22,969 bases of DNA from positions 1 through 22,969 of the forward strand of contig JACQUS010000341.1 in NCBI GenBank assembly GCA_016210125.1. Reading direction: 5' to 3'. Position 1 is the stretch's first letter; every line of letters begins with the position of its first letter. Below, one piece after another: positions 6,506 through 14,170 of this stretch. The translations under genes and the position numbers were made by a program. The notes beneath the pieces are model-generated. The model made no database searches. It was not told where the DNA came from and worked only from the letters and a program-made list of their open reading frames with translations. This DNA is from Chloroflexota bacterium (GTDB lineage: Bacteria > Chloroflexota > UBA6077 > FW602-bin22 > JACQUS01).

Positions 6506-7591
6506 ATGGACGCGCTCGCCGTCGCCCGCCTCATCGCCGGCCTCGTGCTGCTCACCGCCGGCGGCGAGGCGCTGGTTCGCGGGGCCTCGCGCCTGGCGGC
6601 CGGCGCCGGCATCTCGCCGCTGGTCATCGGGCTGACCGTCGTGGCCTTCGGCACCAGCGCGCCCGAGGCGGCGGTGACGGTCCAGGCCGCGCTGGCGGGC
6701 CAAGCCGACGTGGCTGTAGGCAACGTGGTCGGCAGCAACATCTTCAACGTGCTTTTCATCCTGGGCCTCGCGGCGCTGGTCGCGCCGCTCGTCGTCGCGC
6801 AGCAGCTCGTGCGCCTCGATGTACCGATCATGCTCGGCGCCTCGGTGCTCGTGATGGTGATGGCCCAGGACGGCGCGATCAGCCGCTCCGATGGCGCTGT
6901 GCTGCTCGGCGTCGTCGCCGCGTATACGGTCTTCGCGGTGCGCGAGAGCCGGCGCGAGAGCGCGGCCATCGCGGACGAGTACGCGCGTGAGTACGGCGCG
7001 GCAGCGGGCTCGCGGCTCTGGCTCGTCGACCTGGCCACCGTCGTGGTGGGTCTCGGCCTGCTCGTCCTCGGGGCGCGCTGGCTGGTCGACGGGGCGGTGG
7101 CCTTGGCCCGCGCTGTGGGGATGAGCGAGCTGATCATCGGCCTGACCATCGTGGCCGCCGGGACGTCGCTGCCCGAGGTGGCCACGTCGATCATCGCCAG
7201 CCTGCGCGGCGAGCGCGACATCGCCGTGGGCAACGTCGTCGGGAGCAACATCTTCAACCTGCTCGGCATCCTGGGCGTGGCTGGCGTGCTGGCGCCCGCG
7301 GGCGTACCTATCGCGCCGGCGGTGCTCGGCTTCGACCTGCCGGTGATGCTGGCGGTGGCCGCGGCCTGCCTGCCGATCTTCTTCACCGGCCACCGCATCG
7401 ACCGCTGGGAGGGCGGGCTCTTCCTCGCCTACTACGCGGTCTATGTGCTGTACCTGGTCATCGACGCCATGGGGCACGACGCGCTCCCGGCGCTCAGCGC
7501 GGTGATGCTGGGCTTCGTGCTGCCGCTGACGGTCGTGACGCTGCTGGTGCTCTTCGTCCACGCGGCGCGGCGTGGCGGCGAGCGGACCTGA
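6506..7591 (+). CDS. Calcium/sodium antiporter, CaCA family
   Basis: A 361-residue membrane protein with the two inverted alpha repeats of the Ca2+/cation antiporter superfamily (YrbG type). Alpha-1 at about 42-82 reads GLTVVAFGTSAPE then GNVVGSNIFN (Glu54 and Asn79 region). Alpha-2 at about 212-252 reads GLTIVAAGTSLPE then GNVVGSNIFN (Glu224). A charged cytoplasmic loop (about 145-170, RESRRESAAIADEYAREYGA) separates the halves. Length and helix pattern fit about ten transmembrane segments. The exchanged ions (Ca2+ against Na+ or H+) follow from the family, not from this sequence. It begins 9 nt after the NDUFA9-like gene, so it is probably co-transcribed with nuoN. Confidence 0.93.
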   Translation: MDALAVARLIAGLVLLTAGGEALVRGASRLAAGAGISPLVIGLTVVAFGTSAPEAAVTVQAALAGQADVAVGNVVGSNIFNVLFILGLAALVAPLVVAQQLVRLDVPIMLGASVLVMVMAQDGAISRSDGAVLLGVVAAYTVFAVRESRRESAAIADEYAREYGAAAGSRLWLVDLATVVVGLGLLVLGARWLVDGAVALARAVGMSELIIGLTIVAAGTSLPEVATSIIASLRGERDIAVGNVVGSNIFNLLGILGVAGVLAPAGVPIAPAVLGFDLPVMLAVAAACLPIFFTGHRIDRWEGGLFLAYYAVYVLYLVIDAMGHDALPALSAVMLGFVLPLTVVTLLVLFVHAARRGGERT

Positions 7592-7658
7592 CGCCGGGTC
7601 GCGGAGGTCCTCGTGCAGATGCGGGCCGACGGCAGCGATCTCGGTGGGCAGCCCGGCG

Positions 7659-7991
7659 CTAGCGGTTCGCCGCCCCGCTCGGCAGATCGAGCGCGAAGGC
7701 GATGGCCTCGGCAACGTGGGCCATGTTCTCCGCGGATAGGCTGGTGATGCGCTGCTGCAGCAGTCTCTTCGGAATGGTGAGGATGTCGTCGAGATTGACG
7801 ACGCAGGCGACCGGCATCCCGTCGGCCGGACCCAGGGGCACCTCGGTGGCAATGCCACGCACGGCGCGGGTCACGACGCCGACAGTGACCGACGCACGCA
7901 CCCGGTAGGCAACGTCGCGCGAGAGCAGGAGCACCGGCCGCCGGCCGATGGGCGCTGGGAGGTCGGCCCACCAGACCTCGCCGCGGCGCAC
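7659..7991 (-). CDS. MazF/PemK-family toxin
   Basis: A 110-residue protein with the MazF/PemK signature RRGEVWWADLPAPIGRRPVL, then LLSRD, VTRAVRGIATEVPL, CVVNLDDILTIPKRLLQQRI and the C-terminal ENMAHVAEAIAFAL helix. MazF proteins are sequence-specific mRNA endoribonucleases. The GTG start at 7991 directly follows the TAG of the antitoxin gene (7992-7994) with no gap, so translation is coupled. The conserved Arg of the IPKRLLQ region is present and the fold appears complete. It converges on the CaCA gene, with only 67 nt between their stop codons and no hairpin that I recognise there. Confidence 0.92.
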   Translation of the reverse strand: MRRGEVWWADLPAPIGRRPVLLLSRDVAYRVRASVTVGVVTRAVRGIATEVPLGPADGMPVACVVNLDDILTIPKRLLQQRITSLSAENMAHVAEAIAFALDLPSGAANR

Positions 7992-8243
7992 CTACCAGCG
8001 CTCGTCGGCCAGAACGGCAGCCGCCAGGGCCGCCTGCACGTCAGCGAGCGCCGGCTCCTCGGGTTGGCGGCGATACCCCTCGATGTAGCGTGCCTCGTCG
8101 CTCCTTTCGGCTTGCTCGCGGATGTAGTGGAGGCAGGCCTGCCGAATGATCTCCGCCCGCGAGGTGCCACGCTCGCGGGCAAGCCGATCCAGCGCTGCCC
8201 GTAGGCTATGGTCGATCGGGACCTGGATGACCGTCCCAGCCAC
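7992..8243 (-). CDS. Ribbon-helix-helix antitoxin of the MazF pair
   Basis: I choose GTG 8243, giving 83 residues, because GGAGG lies 6 nt upstream of it and the ribbon begins at once (AGTVIQVPIDHSLRAALDRL); the frame is open further up to 8366 but that extension has no family character. Residues 4-45 form the RHH fold (strand TVIQVPI, helix SLRAALDRLARERG, then SRAEIIRQACLHYIRE). The remainder is a charged tail (RYIEGYRRQPEEPALAD), which in such antitoxins binds and blocks the toxin. The gene directly precedes the MazF gene with no spacer. A palindrome at 8266-8277 is a possible autoregulatory operator. Confidence 0.85.
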   Translation of the reverse strand: MAGTVIQVPIDHSLRAALDRLARERGTSRAEIIRQACLHYIREQAERSDEARYIEGYRRQPEEPALADVQAALAAAVLADERW

Positions 8244-8265
8244 GGCGTTCCTCCACAAGCTAGTC

Positions 8266-8277
8266 CACAGCGCTGTG
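8266..8277 (-). promoter_or_regulatory. Palindromic candidate operator of the RHH/MazF operon
   Basis: CACAGCGCTGTG is a perfect 12-bp palindrome 22 nt upstream of GTG 8243. It follows a weak -10-like TATGTT (8283-8288 on the - strand), so it would overlap the transcription start. RHH antitoxins commonly repress their own promoters at palindromes; binding here is inferred. Confidence 0.35.
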
Positions 8278-8350
8278 CGTACAACATACCACATGGGGGC
8301 GGCAGTGCGGCCTGCGGCGTCCGGCGGCATATAAGAGAAGCCAATAGATC

Positions 8351-8366
8351 TTGGGCTGTCGCCCAA
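8351..8366. repeat. Short perfect inverted repeat upstream of pckA promoter
   Basis: TTGGGC-TGTC-GCCCAA, a 6-bp stem with a 4-nt loop. It ends 20 bp upstream of the candidate pckA -35 box. It could be an operator half-site pair or chance. Confidence 0.4.
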
Positions 8367-8386
8367 TCATCGGTAATTCTCACGTA

Positions 8387-8415
8387 TTGCCGTACGCACC
8401 GTTCTGCGCTAGGAT
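8387..8415 (+). promoter_or_regulatory. Candidate sigma70-type promoter of pckA
   Basis: TTGCCG (8387-8392), exactly 17 nt, then TAGGAT (8410-8415); each hexamer matches its consensus at 4 of 6 positions. Initiation near 8422 would leave a leader of about 290 nt before the pckA GTG. Confidence 0.45.
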
Positions 8416-8712
8416 AGCCTGGCAGGGCCAGGCCAGGCCTCGTGCGCAGGTTGCCCGGGCGCGACGCGCCGGACGGCTAGGCGTTCGCTGCCCGGCTCTG
8501 CCGCAGGGCAGTCGGCTCGGCCTCATGCGCGCCGCGTGCGCCCGACGACGTGGCCCGGCGCGACGGTCGCCGCCAGCCCGACGACACGTGTGGGGCGCTG
8601 CACGCGCGGCAACGGGGCCGCACCACCCGCTCCGCTAGGCGGGGACGCGATCACCGTGGAGCAGCGGGGCTCTACGACCGAGAGAGCGGGGACTCCAATG
8701 AAGGAGGGTGCC
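8416..8712 (+). other. Long untranslated leader upstream of pckA
   Basis: This stretch of about 300 nt holds no gene I can support. It has small potential stems: CTGCC-GCAG-GGCAG, whose 3' half can alternatively pair with an upstream CTGCCC (near 8489-8512), and CCCGC...GCGGG (near 8627-8643). I recognise no known riboswitch class. The open frame through it (from 8536) lacks any PEPCK-family character and ends at the Shine-Dalgarno sequence of pckA. Confidence 0.35.
8701..8707 (+). promoter_or_regulatory. Ribosome binding site deciding the pckA start
   Basis: AAGGAGG lies 5 nt before GTG 8713 and within the codons that would follow the in-frame ATG at 8698, so the GTG is the better start. 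Confidence 0.65.
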
Positions 8713-10329
8713 GTGGTCGAGACGCTGGAGCCTGGGGTAGTCACAGGCGAACCGAGCACGTTGGCACAGCACGGGCTCGACGATCTAGGGGGCATAAACT
8801 GGAACCTCGGCGCAGCGGTGCTCTGCGAAGAGACGGTGCGGCGGCGCGAGGGCGTCCTGGCCGAGACCGGACCGCTCATTGTGCGCACCGGAAAACACAC
8901 CGGCCGCTCGCCGCGCGACCGCTTCCTTGTGCACGAGCCGTCGAGCGCCGACCACATCGGGTGGGGCCCGTTCAACCACGCGTTCGATGCAGACCGCTTC
9001 GCGTCCCTGCACGCCCAGATGGCCGCCTACCTGCGCGGACGTGAAGTCCTCGTCCAGGATTGCTTCGCCGGGGCCGATCCCGAGTACCGCCTGCCCATCC
9101 GCGTCATCACCGAGCTCGCGTGGCACAGCCTCTTCGCGCGAAATCTCTTCCGTGTGCCGACGCCGGCGGAGTCGGCAGTGCACAGCCCCGCGTTCACGGT
9201 GATCGACGCCTCCGGCTTCACCGCCGACCCGCAGCGTGATGGGACGCGCAGCGGCACCTTCATCCTCGTCGACTTCAGCCGCCGGACGGTGCTGATCGGC
9301 GGCACGGCTTACGCCGGCGAGATCAAGAAGAGCATTTTCAGCGTGCTGAACTACGTCCTGCCGCGGCGCGGCGTCCTCTCGATGCACTGCTCGGCCAACG
9401 CCGGACCGCGCGGCGACGTCGCCCTCTTCTTCGGCCTCTCGGGTACGGGCAAGACGACGCTCTCATCTGACCAGCAGCGCGTGCTCATCGGCGACGACGA
9501 GCACGGCTGGAGCGACCGCGGCGTGTTCAACTTCGAGGGTGGGTGCTATGCCAAGACGATCCGCCTCTCGCAGGAGGCTGAGCCGCAGATCTACGAGGCC
9601 GTCCACCGCTTCGGTACCGTGCTGGAAAACGTCGGCTTCGACCCGGTTGCGCGGCGGCTCGACCTCGACGATGAGTCGCTGACCGAAAACACCCGCGCCG
9701 CCTACCCACTGCACTACATCGCCAACGCCAGCGCGACGGGCGTCGCCGGGCACCCGCGGACCGTCGTCTTCCTGGCCGCGGACGCCTTCGGCGTCCTCCC
9801 GCCGGTCAGCCGCCTGACGCCAGAGCAGGCCATGTACCACTTCCTCTCCGGCTACACGGCGAAGGTTGCCGGCACCGAGCAGGGCGTCGTCGAGCCGCAG
9901 GCGACCTTCAGCACGTGCTTCGGCGCGCCGTTCATGGTGCTGCCGCCGCACGTCTACGCCAGCATGCTGGGCGAGCGCATCGCGCGCCACCGCGCTACGG
10001 TCTGGCTCGTGAACACCGGCTGGAGCGGCGGGCCGTACGGCGTCGGCCAGCGCATCAAGATCGCCTACACGCGCGGCATGGTCCACGGCATTCTAAGCGG
10101 CGCACTCGACGACGTGGCGATGGAAGCTGACCCGATCTTCGGTGTAGCGGTGCCAACGTACTGCCCGGGTGTGCCGAGCGAGCTGCTCACGCCGCGTAGC
10201 ACCTGGAGCGATCGCGCGGCTTACGACGTGCAGGCGCGGCGGCTGGCGACTATGTTCCGTGACAACTTCGCCACGTTCGCCCCGCAGGTATCCCCGGAGG
10301 TGCGTGCGGCCGGCCCGCGCGCGGAGTGA
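8713..10329 (+). CDS. pckA: Phosphoenolpyruvate carboxykinase (ATP)
   Basis: With GTG 8713 the protein has 538 residues, normal for ATP-dependent PEPCK, which converts oxaloacetate and ATP to PEP, ADP and CO2 at the entry to gluconeogenesis. Visible motifs are RTGKHTGRSPRDRF (about 58-71, substrate-binding Arg), GGTAYAGEIKKSIF (about 196-209), the P-loop GLSGTGKTTLSSD (241-253), the metal-binding GDDEHGWSD (260-268) and NFEGGCYAKTI. The C-terminal half keeps FLSGYTAKVAGTE and NTGWSGGPYGVG. All catalytic elements appear intact. It sits upstream of treT and galT with a 46-nt gap to treT, suggesting a shared route from C4 acids to sugar phosphates and trehalose. Confidence 0.97.
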   Translation: MVETLEPGVVTGEPSTLAQHGLDDLGGINWNLGAAVLCEETVRRREGVLAETGPLIVRTGKHTGRSPRDRFLVHEPSSADHIGWGPFNHAFDADRFASLHAQMAAYLRGREVLVQDCFAGADPEYRLPIRVITELAWHSLFARNLFRVPTPAESAVHSPAFTVIDASGFTADPQRDGTRSGTFILVDFSRRTVLIGGTAYAGEIKKSIFSVLNYVLPRRGVLSMHCSANAGPRGDVALFFGLSGTGKTTLSSDQQRVLIGDDEHGWSDRGVFNFEGGCYAKTIRLSQEAEPQIYEAVHRFGTVLENVGFDPVARRLDLDDESLTENTRAAYPLHYIANASATGVAGHPRTVVFLAADAFGVLPPVSRLTPEQAMYHFLSGYTAKVAGTEQGVVEPQATFSTCFGAPFMVLPPHVYASMLGERIARHRATVWLVNTGWSGGPYGVGQRIKIAYTRGMVHGILSGALDDVAMEADPIFGVAVPTYCPGVPSELLTPRSTWSDRAAYDVQARRLATMFRDNFATFAPQVSPEVRAAGPRAE

Positions 10330-10375
10330 CCGTGGGTGCCGTTCGCAGAGCCGCGCATAGAGAGGATCGCCGGCC

Positions 10376-11791
10376 ATGCTCCAGCCCGTCGACGTCGGCC
10401 GCCGGCGCACCGCCGGGTACGAGGCCCCAGTCGGCGCCGCCGCTCTTGAGGAGCTCGGGCGCCTGGCCGCCCCCCTGCGCGACGCGCGCGTGCTCCATCT
10501 CAACGCCACGCCCTACGGCGGAGGCGTCGCTGAGCTGCTGCGCTCGCTAGTGCCGCTGCTGTGTGACCTCGGGCTGCGGGCCGAGTGGCGCATCATCAGC
10601 GGCGGGCCGGCCTTCTTCGAGGTCACCAAGCGCATCCACAACGCCCTCCAGGGCGCCGCCCTGACCCTGAGCGCCAGCGAGCGCGAGACGTATCTCGCGC
10701 AGAGCGCGCACAACGCCCGCCTATTCGACGGCGACTACGACGTGGTCGTGGTCCACGACCCACAGCCGGCTGCGCTACTCCAGCTCCACGGCAAGGGCAG
10801 CGCGCACTGGATCTGGCGCTGCCACATCGACACCAGCGAGCCCAACGCCGCGGTGTGGGAATTCCTGCGGCCCTTCCTGACGGACTACGACGCCGCGGTG
10901 TTCACCATGCCGGAGTTTGTCCCCCCGGCGTTCCCCATCGCCCGTCTGGCGATCGTTCCGCCGGCCATCGACCCGCTCAGCCCGAAGAACCTGCCCCTCG
11001 CCGACGCGCTGGTGCACGATCTCCTGAGCTGGATCGGCATCGACCCTGACTACCCCCTGGTCACGCAGGTGAGCCGCTTCGACCCCTGGAAGGACCAGCC
11101 AGGCGTCATCGCCGCCTACCGGATCGCGCGCCAGGAGGTGCCGCGGCTCCAGCTCGCGCTCGTCGGCTCCATGGCCCTCGATGACCCGGAGGGCTGGGAG
11201 GTCTACCGGCAGATCCGCGAGGCCGCCGCCGACGACCCGCTTATCCACGTGTTCACGAATCTCACCGGCGTCGGCAATGTCGAGGTGAACGCCTTTCAGC
11301 GGCTCTCGCGGGTCGTCATCCAGAAGTCCATCCGCGAGGGCTTCGGCCTGACCGTATCCGAGGCGCTCTGGAAGGGCACGCCGGTGGTCGCCGGGCGCGC
11401 CGGCGGCATTCCGCTCCAGATGCCGGAGGGCACGGGCGGCTACCTGGTGGCCAGCGTCGAGGAATGCGCGGAGCGCCTGGCCGGGCTGCTGCGCGCGCCC
11501 GAGCAGGCGCGCGAGCTGGGCCAGCGCGGTCGCGAGCACGTCCGCCAGCATTTCCTCCTGCCGCGGCTGCTGGCCGACGAGCTGCGGCTGATCGCCGCGC
11601 TCGCCGGCGCGCACCCGTTGGCAGCACAGCCGTGGGAGACGACGGCCGCCGGCCAGCGCTGCCCGGAGTGCGGTATGCCAGTGGCGGCGGCGCCGCACAC
11701 GCTGACGGCCGTGCTGCGCGGCGTGACCTACGCCTTCTGCTCGCCGGACTGCCGCGATGGCTTCTTGCGCGGCGCGGCACGGCGGCCCTGA
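10376..11791 (+). CDS. treT: TreT-type trehalose synthase with C-terminal YHS-like Cys4 module
   Basis: A 471-residue GT4-family (GT-B fold) glycosyltransferase. Residues about 1-415 match TreT, which makes trehalose from an NDP-glucose and glucose: ARVLHLNATPYGGGVAELL (37-56), FFEVTKRIHNALQG, VVVVHDPQPAALL, WRCHIDTS, VSRFDPWKDQ, then the E-x7-E motif in IREGFGLTVSEALWKGTP. Residues about 425-465 add an extra unit with Cys429-x2-Cys432 (CPECGMPV) and Cys455-x3-Cys459 (YAFCSPDC), followed by RDGFL. This resembles YHS/TRASH metal-binding modules. I do not know of TreT proteins with this tail, and archaeal TreT ends near 415. The ATG at 10376 has AGAGGAT upstream. GalT begins 4 nt after the stop. 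Confidence 0.88.
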   Translation: MLQPVDVGRRRTAGYEAPVGAAALEELGRLAAPLRDARVLHLNATPYGGGVAELLRSLVPLLCDLGLRAEWRIISGGPAFFEVTKRIHNALQGAALTLSASERETYLAQSAHNARLFDGDYDVVVVHDPQPAALLQLHGKGSAHWIWRCHIDTSEPNAAVWEFLRPFLTDYDAAVFTMPEFVPPAFPIARLAIVPPAIDPLSPKNLPLADALVHDLLSWIGIDPDYPLVTQVSRFDPWKDQPGVIAAYRIARQEVPRLQLALVGSMALDDPEGWEVYRQIREAAADDPLIHVFTNLTGVGNVEVNAFQRLSRVVIQKSIREGFGLTVSEALWKGTPVVAGRAGGIPLQMPEGTGGYLVASVEECAERLAGLLRAPEQARELGQRGREHVRQHFLLPRLLADELRLIAALAGAHPLAAQPWETTAAGQRCPECGMPVAAAPHTLTAVLRGVTYAFCSPDCRDGFLRGAARRP

Positions 11792-11795
11792 CCTC

Positions 11796-12839
11796 GTGCC
11801 CGAGCTGCGCTACGACCCGACGAGCGGCGAGTGGACGATCGTCGCGGCCGAGCGTGCCACCCGCCAGCGCGAGTTCCCGGGCGGTCCGCCGCCCGCCCCG
11901 GCGCTGGAGTGCGATCCGCGCTGTCCGTTTTGCCCGGGCAACGAGTCCCAGACGCCACCCGCCGTGCTCACGCTCCCTGGGCTCAGCGGGTGGCAGGTGC
12001 GGGTGGTCCCGAACAAGTACCCGCTGCTCGGCGGCCAGGGCCCAGGGTCGCCCGACGGCGCCCGCGGTGCGCGTGCGGCGCGCCGCCCGACGCGTCTCTC
12101 GCCGGCCACATGGCTCGCACCCTACGCGGCCGCCGGCGTGCACGAGGTGGCCATCGTCAGCCCGTCGCACCGCCGCTGGCTGCCCGACCTGGCGGCCGAC
12201 GAGGCGACGGCGCTCGTCGCGGCGCTCCGCGCGCGCTACCGCGCGCTGGCGGCGAGGCGCGACGTGCGGCACGTCATGCTCTTCGAGAACCACGGCCCGG
12301 CCGCCGGAGCGTCGCTGGCCCATCCGCACGTGCAGATCGTCGGGCTGCCGCTCGTCCCACCGGCAGTGCGCCGCCGCCGCGCCCTCGCCGGGCGCTACGC
12401 CGCACGCACCGGCGGCAGCCTCTGGCGCGACCTGCTGGCCGCCGAGCTACGCGCGGGGGAGCGGATCGTCGCCGCAGACGAGCGCCTCGTCTGCTGGGCA
12501 CCTTTCGCGCCACACGTGCCCTTCGAGCTGTGGCTGGCGCCTCGGCAGCCGCGCGCCAGCTTCGGTGATCTGTCTGACGAGCTCGTGCGGCCCTTCGCGC
12601 TGGCGCTGCGCGCGGCCCTCGCTGCCCTGGCCCTAGCCCTTGGCCCGGTAGATGTTAACTACGTGCTCCACAGCGCCCCGGTCGGCGCGGAGGCCACCGA
12701 CGGGCTGAGCTGGTTCGTACAGATCCTGCCGCGGCTCACGGCGCTGGCTGGCTTCGAGCTGGGCGGCGGCATCAGCGTGACGACCGTGCCGCCCGAGGAC
12801 GCCGCGGCGCAGCTTCGGGCGGCGCTCGCCAGCCCCTAG
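11796..12839 (+). CDS. galT: GalT-family hexose-1-phosphate nucleotidyltransferase
   Basis: With GTG 11796 the protein has 347 residues and opens PELRYDPTSGEWTIVAAER, the standard GalT N-terminus; an ATG at 11757 would overlap treT and adds unrelated residues. Zinc-site cysteines are at 43 and 46 (CPFCPGNE). The active-site histidine triad lies in FENHGPAAGASLAHPHVQ (His176-Pro-His178-Val-Gln180; His178 by family would carry the nucleotidyl group), followed by FAPHVPFELWL and NYVLHSAPVG in the second HIT-like half. Known members exchange UMP between UDP-glucose and galactose-1-phosphate, while relatives act as ADP-glucose phosphorylases. Coupling to treT suggests a role in NDP-glucose supply or recycling. 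The stop overlaps the dctM stop by 4 nt, tail to tail. Confidence 0.88.
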   Translation: MPELRYDPTSGEWTIVAAERATRQREFPGGPPPAPALECDPRCPFCPGNESQTPPAVLTLPGLSGWQVRVVPNKYPLLGGQGPGSPDGARGARAARRPTRLSPATWLAPYAAAGVHEVAIVSPSHRRWLPDLAADEATALVAALRARYRALAARRDVRHVMLFENHGPAAGASLAHPHVQIVGLPLVPPAVRRRRALAGRYAARTGGSLWRDLLAAELRAGERIVAADERLVCWAPFAPHVPFELWLAPRQPRASFGDLSDELVRPFALALRAALAALALALGPVDVNYVLHSAPVGAEATDGLSWFVQILPRLTALAGFELGGGISVTTVPPEDAAAQLRAALASP

Positions 12840-14122
12840 TAGCGCATGCCCAGCACGTCGGGCACGACGGTGGTGATGGGCGGGATGGCGATCAGCACCA
12901 GCAGGCCCAGCAGGAGCACCGCCAGGAAGATCATGAAGCTCGGCAGCACGCGGCCGACCTGGACCTTGGCCATTGCGCAGCCGACGACCAGCCCGACGCC
13001 GGCCGGCGGCAGGAACAGGCCGATGCCCCCGGCCATCACCAGCACGTTGACGAAGTGCAGCACGTTCATGCCCAGGTCCTTGGCCACGGGCCAGAGCAAG
13101 GGGATGAGGATCAAACCGGCCGGCAGCGGCTCGATGACCGAGCTGAGGATGATGAAGACGATGCAGAGCACGATCATGAACGGGATGTAGTGGTAGAGCA
13201 CCGGCGCCAGCACCGTGCGCACCATCTGCGTCAGCCCCTCGAGGGCCAGGATGTAGGTGAAGATGTTGGCGAAGCCGATGAGCAGCATGACCACGCCGGT
13301 CATGCGCGCCGTCTCGCCGAGCATGCGCCAGAGCATCGTGGCCGAGATCTGCCTATAGACGGCGACGCCGACCACCAGCGCGTAGATCACGGCGATCGCC
13401 GCTGCCTCGGTGGCCGTGTACCAGCCGCCGAGAATGCCGGCGAAGATGAGGATCGGCATACCCATGGCCCAAAGGGAACCCTTGAACGCGGACCCGGCCT
13501 CCGATACCGAGAAGTTCGCCGCTGACTGCAGGCCCAGGCGCGTCGCCTGGACGTAGATGGTCATCATCAAGAGCAGCGCCATGACTGTCGCCGGTAAGAA
13601 GCCGGCCATGAACAGCGCGGCGATCGACGTGTGCGCCACCTCGGCGAAGAGCACCATCAGTATGCACGGCGGGATGAGGATGCCCATGGCCGCCGCGGCA
13701 CAGCGGATGGCCACGAACTGCTCCGGCTTGTAGCCCGAGCGCCGCACCAGTGGCATGGTCAGCGCGGTCATCGCCGCCACGTCGGCCACGGTGGAGCCTG
13801 AGATTCCGGAGAAGAACATCTCCGACACGACGGTGGCCATGCCGATACCGCCGCGCAGCCAGCCGACGAGCGCGATGGCCAGGCGCATGAGCGGTTGGCC
13901 GATGCCGCCCTGCTCCATGAGCATGCCGGCGAGGATGAACAGCGGCACCGCCAGCAGCACCCACGAGTCGATGCCGACGAAGGTGCGGTGCAGGAGCACG
14001 TTCCACGGCACGTTGTCGCGCAGCAGCACGGCCCAGATGCTCGCCAGCCCCATGGCAAACACCACCGGCATGCCCAGCACGATGAGGACGGCGAAGGTGA
14101 GCAGCGACAGCTCGACGACCAT
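12836..14122 (-). CDS. dctM: TRAP transporter large permease DctM
   Basis: A 428-residue, highly hydrophobic protein of the DctM (12-helix) family, the Na+-coupled transport subunit of TRAP carboxylate transporters. Family features are the start (SLLTFAVLIVLGMPVVFAMG), the helix with LLAVPLFILAGMLMEQGGIG, the conserved MFFSGISGSTVADVAAM (substrate/Na+ site hairpin), GILIPPCILMVLFAEVAHTS, and the second hairpin near GGIGLFLPPAGVGLVVGCAM. Length is normal. ATG 14122 has AGGAG about 8 nt upstream. It is the last gene of the dctP-C45-dctQ-dctM group, 48 nt after dctQ. Its stop codon overlaps that of galT on the other strand, so there is no terminator between the two convergent units. Confidence 0.96.
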   Translation of the reverse strand: MVVELSLLTFAVLIVLGMPVVFAMGLASIWAVLLRDNVPWNVLLHRTFVGIDSWVLLAVPLFILAGMLMEQGGIGQPLMRLAIALVGWLRGGIGMATVVSEMFFSGISGSTVADVAAMTALTMPLVRRSGYKPEQFVAIRCAAAAMGILIPPCILMVLFAEVAHTSIAALFMAGFLPATVMALLLMMTIYVQATRLGLQSAANFSVSEAGSAFKGSLWAMGMPILIFAGILGGWYTATEAAAIAVIYALVVGVAVYRQISATMLWRMLGETARMTGVVMLLIGFANIFTYILALEGLTQMVRTVLAPVLYHYIPFMIVLCIVFIILSSVIEPLPAGLILIPLLWPVAKDLGMNVLHFVNVLVMAGGIGLFLPPAGVGLVVGCAMAKVQVGRVLPSFMIFLAVLLLGLLVLIAIPPITTVVPDVLGMRY

Positions 14123-14170
14123 GACGCGCGCTCCTGTCTGCCTCTTGAGTCGACCGCCCTAGGACACCGC

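Noticed and set aside
6461..7858. 465-codon - strand open frame opposite the CaCA gene
   Set aside because: Composition is Arg/His/Asp-rich shadow sequence typical of antisense frames in GC-rich genes. The + strand CaCA motifs are unambiguous.
11464..12636. 390-codon + strand frame overlapping treT and galT
   Set aside because: It is the Arg/Ala/Pro-rich +1/+2 shadow of two overlapping genuine genes.
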